NCBI GenBank assembly: GCA_031002005.1
Contig: CM061919.1
Coordinates: 30,841,088-30,905,087 of the forward strand
Direction: 5' to 3'
From: Vandiemenella viatica
Lineage: Eukaryota; Arthropoda; Insecta; Orthoptera; Morabidae
Length of the DNA: 64,000 nt
Position numbers and translations under genes: made by a program. The notes below the pieces were generated by a model, which was not told the origin of the DNA, searched no databases, and saw only the letters and a program-made list of their open reading frames with translations. Of the stretch, positions 51,640 through 61,659 are shown piece by piece (within the stretch, counting starts at the first letter, position 1; each line of letters opens with the position of its first letter).

Positions 51640-51760
51640 TTGTCACCACAGATGAAGACAGAAAGGTCACGAGAAACACAAAAGCAGGAATACACAATAT
51701 TTCAGCATAAAAGTTGATCATGATTAGAGGAGGGTATTGGATGTGTCACACAACCATCAC
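51640..51760. repeat. PLE terminal-region fragment
   Basis: CACCACAGATGAAGACAGAA, then AAACACAAAAGCAGGAATAC and ACAATATTTCAGCATAAAAG, parallel 24,350-24,430 at the PLE copy (CACAGATGAAGGCGGCTGG, GCGCAATATTTCGGCC). No coding part attached. Confidence 0.45.
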
Positions 51761-51858
51761 TCATGCAGTTAATACAGTTAATCTCAATGTGTACACATCC
51801 AATCCCTTGCCAAATGTCCTTTTCTAATAATTATTACAGTTTGTACAGAAATATTGAA

Positions 51859-52706
51859 CGAGTGGCATTTGAAAAGTCCGTGCAAAGTCCGAGAGATGGC
51901 ATCAACAGCACGGGCGAGATCATGTTTAGTTAGTAGCATCTCTTGAATGAACGCACACCAAGTGTCAGCCATATTGGCCTATTTCTTTGTGTTTGGCACT
52001 CGTGTGAATCGAGGAAGTCGAGTGATTTTCAGGAAATGGACGAAAAAGAATTTCGTGTGGTGATTAAACATTACTTTATGAAAGGCAAAACACCTCAGGA
52101 GACTAAAGAGAAGCTTGATATGACTCTGCACCTTCGATTAGAACAGTTTCAAAGTTTTCGGACTGGCCATATCAGCACAAGTGATGCTGAACGTTCTGGA
52201 CGGCCTGTGGATGTTACGACTCCAGAAATCATTGATAAAATCCATGATATGGTGATGGATGACAGCCGGAAAGGGATTTGCAAGGGATAATCCTCATCGA
52301 CTATCTGGAAAAGGGTAAAACTATTACAGGTGCATATTATTCATCGTTATTGGACCGTTTGAAAACCGAGCTGCAAGAAAAACGGCCACGATTGGCCCAC
52401 AAGAAAGTCGTTTTACATCACGACAACGCCTCAGCAGTTGTGGCCGCTAAATTAATGGAAATAGGATTCCAACATGTTTCACATCCCCCCAATTCTCCAG
52501 ACTTGGCTCCTTCCGACTACTATTTGTTCCCCAATTTGAAGAAATGGCTGGTGGGACAAAGATTTTATTCAAATGAGGAGGTGATTGTACACACTAATGG
52601 ATATTTTGCAGACTTGGACAAATCCTATTATTTGGAAGGTATCAACAAACTAGAACATAGTTGGATGAAGTGTATAAGCCTAAAAGGAGACTATGTCGAA
52701 AATTAA
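51859..52706 (+). pseudogene. mariner transposase with a large internal deletion
   Basis: CGAGTGGCATTTGAAAAGTC at 51,859 looks like the left terminal repeat. The frame starts at 52,036 with MDEKEFRVVIKHYFMKGKTP (helix-turn-helix half) and GHISTSDAERSGRPVDVTTP. After DSRKGICKG at 52,288 it jumps directly to GIILIDYLEKGKTITG, so about 120 residues with the first catalytic Asp are missing. The catalytic part reads VLHHDNASAVVAAKLM and SPDLAPSDYYLFPN. Only 30 residues separate the two Asp instead of 34, because a few residues after HHDNA are lost. It ends CISLKGDYVEN with a stop at 52,706. It is dead but otherwise quite open. Confidence 0.8.
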
Positions 52707-52939
52707 AAAAGTTTACCCCAAACACGTAAGTACTTTTTATTTTTTAACGGACCTACCTACTTCTGCAGTGAAAGACTGGTTCATATTCATCATTCTTCGT
52801 TATATACACTGCTTGGTACAAAACATGAAGCAACCAGAAGAGGAGGAAGAAACAAAATTAAACTTCACGAGTTTAGAAGATATATGATGTTATTTCAGTG
52901 ATTACAAAACTGAGTTAAATTTACAAAGAACTTGCAGTA

Positions 52940-53570
52940 TGAACCCACTTATCAGTATGAAACTGCACCATTTATGGCCTGGATGTATTCACTGAATTGG
53001 ATAGGATGGGATGGGTGTCATGAAGCCATTGTATCATCTCTTGAAGCTAGATGGCCCACAACTGAAGAGGTCCATGATATGGTGGTTCCACCCTTTGAGA
53101 CTTTCACTGGGTCAGCTGAATGAATGTCTATGAAGGGATCTGTTATTCCTCAAGATCTGAAACCAGATAATGTAGAAGTTTGATGCTGGGATCTGGAGCA
53201 AAGTTGATGTCCTAACTCATACCAAAGGTGTTGCATTTGGGTAGACCAATCCATTTTGGGAATGTTATTGTTCAAAAACCACCACCTCACAGATTCAGTT
53301 TATAACACGGTGCACGGTTATGTTGATACAATCATCATCTCCAAAATCCTCAACTGTACACAATACACAATAGTATGAAATGTGTTAGTATCCTTCTGCA
53401 TTTAAGTGCAATAATGGGACTACTCCTCAATCACAAAAAAAAAACAGGTCCATACCATAACATCACACCACCTCCTCTGCACTGTTGACACTACGTATGA
53501 TCGAAGGTGACATTCTCCAAGCATCTTCCATTGGTTTATCACAGGGTCTAGTATGATTCATCACTAGATC
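52940..53570 (-). pseudogene. Tc1-like transposase relic
   Basis: On the minus strand the order GGGVMLWYGPVF (about 53,480), QHNRAPCYK (about 53,310), LWYELGHQLCSRSQHQTSTL (about 53,215) and a block with SADPVKVSKGG follows the C-terminal half of Tc1 transposases: the GGG.M.WG box, the D(N)AP box and the PIE.LWDELGR box. The catalytic residues are lost or changed and the frame shifts several times. The 63-codon plus-strand frame here is a shadow. Confidence 0.5.
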
Positions 53571-55220
53571 TCAGATTTTTTAAGTTCTAAAAATATTATT
53601 TTGGGTGCCTAAAATAGACTAGTCCAATGAAAAATAGGTTTTAAAAATGTCAAAATAGGTTTTAAAAATTGTGGTTATGTTTATAAAATATCATCAATAA
53701 AAATTCGTTAATTTATAATGTTACATCAAGAAGCGGAATTTGGCAGAAAATTATTGAATTTAATCAATGTTAACTGGCCGGGATAATTTAAAATCAATAA
53801 AACTCTTACTGTGCATCTGTCACGTGTTTCCTATTACTGGAGAAATAAATTTACAACACACCTCGGTTGGATAATTATTTACTAATACAAATATTCGTAT
53901 GTTTATACGTACTGATTTTTATTGTATTATTTAAAAAGAGATAATTAAATTTACAATGCAGATAGTTAGAGCAACATCCTGAGAACGTAAATTCCACAAT
54001 TTTGCGGATTGTTTAGCTATTGACCAAATGCAATTGGGCATTTATTTTGAACAACCAAATAGCACCATTTGTATATTTAAAATCCACTTTGAAATGTTAA
54101 ATTTACAGATTTCTTAAACATATATATTTTTTAATATAACTGCACAGTCTTTTAATAATGTCAAGTTAAAAATTTTGAACAAGCGGCCGCATAACTTGAG
54201 CAGTAAATCACTTGGCTGCTACCCCGACTATCAGGATTGAATCACCGATGAAGCTGAAGCTGAATGTCCGGAACTGTTCCCCTTGCCTATTCAGCTTGCT
54301 ATTCAGTGAGTACCGTTGACAAAATTCTGTATGAAGGTAAAAAATGGCCAGAGCGTGGTGCTGATCCCGTCACATCTTTCTAATGCCAATGGTTGTTATG
54401 GGAATGTGGAGCACTAACTCCGTGAATCTTGGTGGAATCAGCAGTTGCAGTAGGAATGTTACGACCTTTACCTTTTAAACATTTCTAAGTAGTGACCACA
54501 CATAGGCACAATAAAACAGCTACCAGACATTAGGAAAATTCCGGGCATGCTTCACTATATTACCTGACTGGTAGGTGGAAGAGAAGTTCAATTTTGCTAT
54601 ACTGTGGATTGGAAGGATGCCTGTCATATTTTTCATTTAATATTTAATAAACCTATATGAGCAGCATTGACATGATTAAAGAATTGTTAGTATTACAGTG
54701 TAACCATTCAACACAGTGTTACTATTTACTAACCTGACTGTAACACATCACAATATATAATGTTTCCATCCATTGAGAAATTGAAAAACAAGTTAATCCA
54801 CTGTTTAATTAAAGACAACTAGGAGATTCATACTTTGGACACACTGGTGCTTCACAAAATTACATGGCTCACTGCAGCCTTTGTGCGACTAATAGCTAAC
54901 AAGTACCCAGCAACAATGACCCAATACACATTTATTTCAATTGTTGGAAATAAACACTTGGCAAAATATTTCTTTTTCTGCATTAAAATGCTTCTGTTGA
55001 AATTTGAAAGAAAAATGCCAGACAAAAATAGGTCACAATGACAATTTAGGCATTATAAAATAACTTAATATATATAAATTTCATGTATTTCAATAACGAA
55101 CAAAATAGTGTAGAAAACCTTCTTGTATTCAAGCCCCATCCAAGTTGAATCGTCTGGTAATGTTTCGGAAACTGATACCATTTCCATTGTCAAGCCCCAC
55201 TTAAAATGTTAAAACTACAT
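53571..55220. other. No recognisable gene
   Basis: A short duplicated AAAATAGGTTTTAAAAATG lies near 53,630-53,670. A B-box-like ATCAGGATTGAATCACC lies near 54,233 without a tRNA fold. A stretch at 55,130-55,200 with GGTAATGTTTCGGAAACTG resembles PLE terminal motifs but is too short to assign. Confidence 0.45.
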
Positions 55221-55227
55221 AATACAG

Positions 55228-56215
55228 GGTAGGATCAGAAAGTAGTATGACTGAATTAATTAAATGTTTATTATTGAACTACTTGGTACAAATCCTTAGT
55301 AGTCCTCAAAATAGCACCCTTGTGTTTTGACACAATGTATATAATGTGATTCCCACTGCGCATACACCTTCTGGAACTCACTTTCTGGGATACCCTTCAG
55401 AGATGCTGGACATCTTCTACAGTGCTTTATCGGTTTCCCTTGAGGTCCTCCTTGAGCCAGGGAAAGAGGAAGAAGGACTGTAAGGGAGGGGGGGGGGGGG
55501 TTCAGCCAATGTGGCAACCCTTTGCTTGGCCAGAAACTCCCTCACGAGCAGTGCAGTGTGGCACGGCGTGTTGTCGTGGTGAAGCTTCCAAAAATTGGCA
55601 ATGTCTGACTGCATGCAGTGGACGCGTTTGTGCAACCTGTCAAGCACGTCAACATAAAAACTGGCATTCACAGTCTGTCCATAGGGTACGAACTCCCTGT
55701 GAACCACAACATGACGGTCAAAAATGCAGACAAGCATGGTTTTTACCCTTGACTTGCTGTTTCTGGCTTTCTTCAGAGGTGGGGACTTGTTGGTTTGCTA
55801 CTGGGTACCTGACATTTGGTCTCCGGGTTATACTCATTACAACAAGTTTCATCACTGGTAATCACATTGTCAAGGAAATTTGAGTTTTCTTGGACACAGT
55901 TCCGAATTTTCTGGTAAATTTGCACACGATTCACAAGTGGTGCCAGCTTCGAAAATGTTCAAACATTTTTCTTTTAAATAAAAAAAATTCCAATGCACTG
56001 TCATTGGGCAGCCTTAGAAGAGTTGAAATGTCCCTGACAGATTTGTTATACAGGTGACACCCAGTAACGAGTCCACATTTGATTTTACTGAGCCTTAATT
56101 ATCCATCCATTCTGTCAATACTGCTTCTCTATTGACAACACAAAACCCCCCACTTCCTTTTATACTGACGGATTTGCTTAGTGACATCTGGTATTGAATT
56201 CTGTATAACAGAGGG
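55228..56215 (-). pseudogene. mariner transposase, degenerate
   Basis: The minus-strand frame 55,417-55,737 reads MLVCIFDRHVVVHREFVPYG (the mariner VF.D..G....EF.P.G block), then NFWKLHHDNTPCHTALLVRE with the second Asp. A C run (G run at 55,489-55,500 on the plus strand) then shifts the frame, and the segment that should hold DLAPCD is lost, so the third Asp is missing. FFLFPWLKEDLKGNR follows in another frame, and the C-terminus GIPESEFQKVYAQWESHYIH ends in YFEDY at 55,296. The N-terminal half (55,740-56,190) is unreadable in places. The ends show weakly complementary GATCAGAAAGTAG (55,231) and ATCAAATACTTTTGG (56,190). Confidence 0.75.
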
Positions 56216-56401
56216 ATGATCAAATACTTTTGGACAGATAGTGAATATAAACTAGCTCTGTCCATTCCTTTAGGCGCAAATATCTTGTTTTAAATACATG
56301 GTGCATTCAAATTCTAAGGCCTCCGTTTATTTTTATTTATTTTTTTGTCCGGACTGGAAAGAAATAGAAACATGTGCATTGTTTTAAAATGAGCGTGCAC
56401 T

Positions 56402-57104
56402 CATTATTATTATTATTTAATTGTAATGGAGCACAGGCTCCGGTGGCAATTTCCCTACACACCCATCTTCCCCATATCCTGCACCCACCTACATTTGCCC
56501 TCTACAAATTTTATCTTTAAATTCTTTCAAAGTTTTCGGTAAATTATTCATCATTTCTCTTGGTAACTCATTCCAATCCCTGACACCCTTACCTAAAAAA
56601 GAGAATCTTCCCACACCCTTGTGCCTGAAATTGAGTGCCAGCTTGTGGTCATGGTCATCTTTTCCCTTCCATGCACTACTTTTCATACCTATTGCAATAT
56701 CTTTCCATGCCTCATTGCCAGTATATGCCCTATACACTTCCATGACCCTCCTCATCCTTCTCTTGTCTTGCAACGAATCCCATTCCAGCTCCTTTATCAT
56801 ATCCGTCACTGATTGCATTCTGCGATAATTTCTAGAAACAAGTCTAGCAGCCCTTTTTTGCACCCTCTCCAACTCCTGTATTTGATACGTAAAATGAGGG
56901 TCCCATACTACACTACCATATTCGAGCAATGGTCTGACCAAAGTTTTGTAACCCAATTCCTTTACTTCTCTCGTACATCCCCTCATCACTCTCTCCAACA
57001 AGTGCAGAACTTTGAAACCTTTTCCTACAACCTGTCCAATGTGTCCTGCCCAGTTAAGCTTGTTATCAAAAGTAATGCCCAGATATTTACATTTCAAGTC
57101 TTCA
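56402..57104 (-). mobile_element. CR1-type LINE, 5'-truncated copy
   Basis: The minus-strand frame 56,489-57,112 is open for 207 codons: DLKCKYLGITFDNKLNWAGH, EYGSVVWDPHF, ELERVQKRAARLVSRNYRRM, WNELPREMMNNLPKTLKEFK, ending RGQM. It is the thumb and C-terminus of the same family as the 4.8-7.3 kb element, with fewer lesions. The 3' non-coding part has CACCGGAGCCTGTG and ends in (AAT)n at 56,402-56,416. Codons before about 57,104 belong to the host mariner. It is truncated before the catalytic palm, so it never encoded a full enzyme. Confidence 0.9.
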
Positions 57105-57195
57105 GCAAGCAATACGTGACAGAGATGGCAGCACTGTGTGACAGATGGAACTCTAGCGGCAGCGTTGAGAATGATAACTGTTTTAAATACTTAAA

Positions 57196-58236
57196 ATGAC
57201 AACGTTTTCCTCCCTTGAATAGCGTGCAATCACTCGTTTTCTGAATTTTCATGGTGTGACACCAACTGAAATTCATCGACAGTTGAAGGAGACGTGGTGA
57301 TGGAGTTATGGATGTATCGAAAGTGCGTTCATGGGTGCTACAGTTTAATGATGGCAGAACATCGTGTGACAACAAACCAAAACAAATTCGGCCTCGCACA
57401 ATCCGGTCTGATGACATGATCGAGCAAGTGGAGAGGCTTGTTTTGGGGCATCACTGAATGACTGTTGAACAGATCGCCTCCAGTCTTAACATTTCCGTGG
57501 GTTCTGTGCACGCAATCCTGCATGACGACCTGAGAATGCGAAAAGTGTCCTCCAGGTTGGTGCCACAAATGCTGACGGACGACCACAAGGCTGCTCGTGT
57601 GGCATGTTGCCAAGCAATGTTGACGCGCAACGAAGGCTTGAATGGGACTTTCTTTTCGTCAATTGTGACAATGGATGAGATGTGAATGCCATTTTCTCAA
57701 TCCAGCTCAATGAAAGCACACAGATTCACTGCCACCAAAAAAAAATTCTGGTAACCACCAGTGCTGAAAAAATGATGGTGGCCATGTTCTGGGACAGCGA
57801 GGGCGTAATTCTTACCCATTGCATTCCAAAGGGCACTGTGGACACAGGTGAATCCTACGAAAATGTTTTGAAGAACAAGTTCCTTCCTGCACTGTAACAA
57901 AAACGTCCGGGAAAGGCTGCGTGTGTGCTGTTTCTGGAAGACAATGCACCCGCACATCGGGCTGACATTACGCAACAGTTTCTTGTTGAAAACAACTTTG
58001 AAGTGATTTCTCATGCTCCCTACTCACCTGACCTGGCTCCTAGTGGGTTTTGGCTGTTTCCAACAATGAAAGCCACTCTCTGTGGCCACACATTCACCAG
58101 CCGTGCGACTACTGCTTCAGTGATTTTCCAGTGGTCAAAACAGACTCCTAAAGAAGCCTTCGCTGCAGCCATGGAATCATGACGTCGACGTTGTGAAAAA
58201 TGTGGAGATCTGGAGGGAGGTTACGTTGAGAAGTAA
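57196..58236 (+). pseudogene. mariner transposase, full-length but broken
   Basis: The span 57,196-58,236 is 1,041 nt, the length of a 346-residue mariner transposase. The N-terminal helix-turn-helix reads AITRFLNFHGVTPTEIHRQL and DVSKVRSWVLQFNDGRTSCD. The middle has VEQIASSLNISVGSVHAILH and the first catalytic Asp in VTMDEM, followed by a stop. The second Asp lies in LFLEDNAPAHRAD. Exactly 34 residues later the third position is Gly (LAPSGFWLF instead of LAPSD). Stops (for example codon 8, and after LPAL) and compensating frameshifts confirm it is dead. The C-terminus GGYVEK precedes the final stop. Confidence 0.85.
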
Positions 58237-58315
58237 AACCAGTTTCATAGTTTTCGGGTGAGTAGTTAGTTAGATAAAAAAAATCGGAGGCCTTAGAACT
58301 TGAATGCACCTTGTA

Positions 58316-59085
58316 TAAATACATAAACCTTTATTTTTCTAGCACCAAAAATTATCATGGAAAGGCAAATATGTTAATGTCATTTAAGAACTACCATTTC
58401 TTTTAATTATTACCTTAGGATACTGTTTACATACTGATGTACAAATTTTGTTGTTTTTTGTTTTTGTTTTATTAGGTTGATAAGTTTATACCCCTTTTTT
58501 TGTATTTTGGTAATCTGGTTGTTATGGGTTGATTTTCGAATGTCATTTTCGCTTTTGTTGTGCTTGAATTTATATACTGGATTATTCATTCTTGAAGATA
58601 ATGCGTGGAGCTGTAAATACTAGAAACTGGAGTATTAAGTGGAGTAAGTAGGACATTTCTGAAAGATTCCTCTGCTTGAGTTCAATCGAGACACGAAAAC
58701 TGGAGGTGTGGGCCAGGAATATTTTAACTGTATACTGGAACAATGCCATTAAAGAGAGAACGGCAAGAAAATAATTTTCCCGTTTTAAGGAGGTTTGTTT
58801 CGGCTTCAGTGACACTACACATTTTAGAAGACTTTTGAAGTTTAATGAAGAACATTTAATCACATGATCCACATCACAGTATTCAAGAACTAATAATTGT
58901 AATGAACTGTGACCATTCCACCATTGTGCAAAATTTCCATTCAATAGCCAAGGTTGCCAATTGGCTGCATGGGTGCTACATGATCTTAGCCATAACAAAT
59001 AATAATAATAAATAAGCAATGGGTGGCTTTATGCACACCGCTCTTTGCTCACTGCTGACATTCATTGCCACCAACTGAGAGCCCT
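58316..59085. other. No recognisable gene
   Basis: AT-rich. A (TAA)n-like stretch lies at 58,987-59,005. The minus-strand frame of 145 codons (58,582-59,019) has no recognisable content. Confidence 0.4.
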
Positions 59086-59089
59086 CTTG

Positions 59090-59435
59090 AAAATGCACTC
59101 CAAGGGAAATAAGCAACAAGACTGCGTTAAGTGATTCTACTGTACGATTACTCCTTTTGCACTAACCTGACAAAAACCACTATCTAGGAGTTGGGTTGGC
59201 AAATCATTATGCAACTACCATATTCACGTGATCTTGAACCCTTAGGTTTTTATGTTTCCCACTCTTTACTGAACAACCTTAAAGGAACTTCGTTTACAGA
59301 TGAAAATATGCTCAGAACATGGCTTTTACTCAAGATCACACGATTTCTACAGGCACGGAATTGAAAAACTACCCCAATGTTGATAGCCTGTTGTAGATAG
59401 TGAAGGACAATATTTTTTTGATGATTAACTTGTCT
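59090..59435 (+). pseudogene. mariner transposase C-terminal relic
   Basis: Pieces in shifting frames match the end of a mariner transposase: LANHYATTIFT near the third catalytic region, then FMFPTLY*TTLKELRL, then FYRHGIEKLPQC and VDSEGQYFFDD, the standard C-terminal FY..GI.KLP.RW..V...DGQYF block. No terminal repeat is visible. It is much older than the other copies nearby. Confidence 0.55.
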
Positions 59436-59829
59436 CTTATATATATCAGATGTGTTTAACAAACTTATTAAAAATGCTACAAACATTTGCATCAACCTAA
59501 ACATTTTTGTACTTTAACATAATATAATTTATGAAGTGTAAAAAATATTAAGATCAGTAATTGCTCAAAAAGCTGTATTATTACATTAGTGGGCAGAATT
59601 AATTATTGAACATTAGTATTATCCTAACCCATTTAAAGCTACAGCCATTACTTTGAAATGGTTCAACCAATGAATAGTAACACAACATTTGGCCAGTATT
59701 GTTTTAAGAATCTTTTATACTTTGACACCTATATAAGCATGTGACAGACCTCCAAGTGTGCAGTTATTACACTTGCAATCGCAATTAGGCTAACTCTCAC
59801 AGAAGGGGCCTATTCAGGGCTTAGGCAAC

Positions 59830-61490
59830 ACCCTTCGGATGTGCCATTTTAACGTAGAGGGAAACGTATAGAGAAAAGCCAAGTCCTGTCCAAACTGATG
59901 CTCAGTCACCATGTGGACTTTCTAGCAATTCAAGAGACCCCATGCATGACTTAAACGCAGAGGTCACATCCCTGGGTATTATATAGTAAATAGTATCCAT
60001 CACCAACAACATGGTAATGCAACATATGCCAGAAACAATATAATGGATGTATCCACAGTGGCCAAACAAGACTTAGGCGATGTACAGATCTTAGTTATGC
60101 AAGCATGTGGCGTGCGTATAGCTAATATCTATAAGTCACCAAATATCTTTTGGTCTGCCTGCCCACTGCCTAATTTACAGCACTCTACATTGTATGTGGG
60201 GGAATTTAACTCCCACAGCCCTAACTGGGGTTACATGGAAGAAGACAAGAATGATAGATGGTTGTGTGAATGGATAAAGCTTAATAACTTGGACCTTCAC
60301 TTTGATGCCAAGAGTAAGAAGACATTCAAGTCGGCCAGATTGGGATCGGAGTCTAATCCCGACCTGTGTTTTACGACAAAAACTTCCAATGCTGATGATG
60401 GTCTGAGGATTCAGCGAATGACGCTTAATGACTTTCCACACAGTCAGCGTAGGCCATGGTCTTTTTATTTGGTATCCATATAAAAATCATAAGATCTGCC
60501 CCATCCTCTCACTGGAACTTTAAGAAAGCAAATTGGGAAGAGTTTATTTAGACTCTGTCATATTACTAATTAAAGGGCCCACCTAGTTTTATTATTATTA
60601 TTCTTTTGGTTAGTTATTATATCTTTGAATGTATCGATGGATTGATTGTAAAGAACAGAATTATTGTTATTGTGTTCTGGTAATGTTCCGTGATTTTGTT
60701 TGCTATGTAGTTGAAATAAACTTATATTAATTTTTGCATAGCGAACCTGCAAACTCCAGATAATAGTAAGTGCTGATGTTGTAAGTGGACTTAGTGATTA
60801 ATGTAGATATGTAGAAATAAAAAATATTTCAACAAGGTTTATACATTGATAAAGACTTATTAATGTAGAAATAATCAAGTATTTCTACAACTCCTTGAAA
60901 ATGTCCCAAGTGCTGTAACATCTTAAAAGAAATTTCCAAAAGCTGTGGAAACAGCAACAAAGCATAACATACTTAGGGGCTACAGATCTGACTATATCCT
61001 GACTGGGACCATGAGTGCACCCATTTACTAAAGGAGTTCGAAAGATGTGGAGATCACGCCTTAGCGACAAGGTTGCTGAAATCTCTTAACAACTCTGGCA
61101 GGAAACAACTGAGAAGTTAGACTTCACACACTCAAGCAGAAAGGCTTGGTCTTTAATCTGAAAACTGGATGTCGACTACAACCAGAAAGATACGAAAGGG
61201 GGAACGTCCTGTAATGCCATAGCCAGTTACCTGCTAAGAACCTCTAAGGTGCCAGGCAATAGAGATACAATTGAAGGGCCACAGGGAAGAACAATCATAG
61301 TCCATTTCTCCGCAAAGTTTAGATTACATTGGAAATTGGTAGCTTTTAACAGACAGTTTGTAACTGTGAAACCATTCGGGCAAGAAAGAGCATAGTGCCT
61401 GAGTTATAATGGGAAAGATTGGAGCTGACGGGGAATAACAATCAGTCTCCATGCACTGTCTGGCAAAAATGATCAAGGTCACATGGTCAA
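59830..61490 (+). mobile_element. I-type LINE, endonuclease to start of RT, interrupted
   Basis: The endonuclease begins near 59,840 and reads QVLSKLMLSHHVDFLAIQET in one frame. It continues in the open frame 60,043-60,483 with RIANIYKSPN, LYVGEFNSHSPNWGY (catalytic block, Glu in place of Asp of GDFN) and SARLGSESNPDLCF. From 60,870 the linker follows: ILRGYRSDYIPDW-like residues, HLLKEFERCGDHALATRLL and LDFTHSSRKAWSLI (about 61,130). It fades near 61,490 at the start of the reverse transcriptase. About 300 bp (60,575-60,875) between the two parts read as unrelated AT-rich DNA and look inserted. It corresponds to the part missing from the I-type LINE at 12.9-18.2 kb. Confidence 0.75.
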
Positions 61491-61659
61491 TGACGTAGGT
61501 GTTGACGCAGTACGTCTTCTGCTTGCTTTCAGTTCAGAGTTGTTGATATTCTATTTACATTAACATAACCTTCTGTCCATAACCTAACCTAATCTGTAAG
61601 CGTTACATTGTGAATTATGTCGAATCATTTTTAGTGAATCAGACATTGCCGAAGGAATG

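Larger units (their letters stand above)
56297..58313 (+). mobile_element. mariner element with matching terminal repeats, hosting a CR1 copy
   Basis: The terminal repeats are 27 of 29 bp identical: the left begins CATGGTGCATTCAA at 56,297 and the right is its complement, ending TTGAATGCACCTTG at 58,313. A TA dinucleotide follows on both sides (56,295-56,296 and 58,314-58,315), the target duplication of mariners. The transposase relic lies at 57,196-58,236. The left untranslated part is interrupted by a minus-strand CR1 fragment (56,402-57,104). Without it the element would be about 1.3 kb, the normal mariner size. Confidence 0.85.

Noticed and set aside
54180..54260. tRNA-like or SINE head near 54.2 kb
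   Set aside because: Only a weak B-box-like word; no A box at the right distance and no match to the SINE body.
55422..55883. 153-codon plus-strand open frame
   Set aside because: Antisense to the mariner transposase at 55.2-56.2 kb; composition is Cys/Gly/Trp-rich, as expected for a shadow frame.
60043..60483. Standalone 146-codon host gene
   Set aside because: It contains GEFNSHSPNWGY and NPDLCF, blocks of a LINE endonuclease, and continues into LINE linker sequence.
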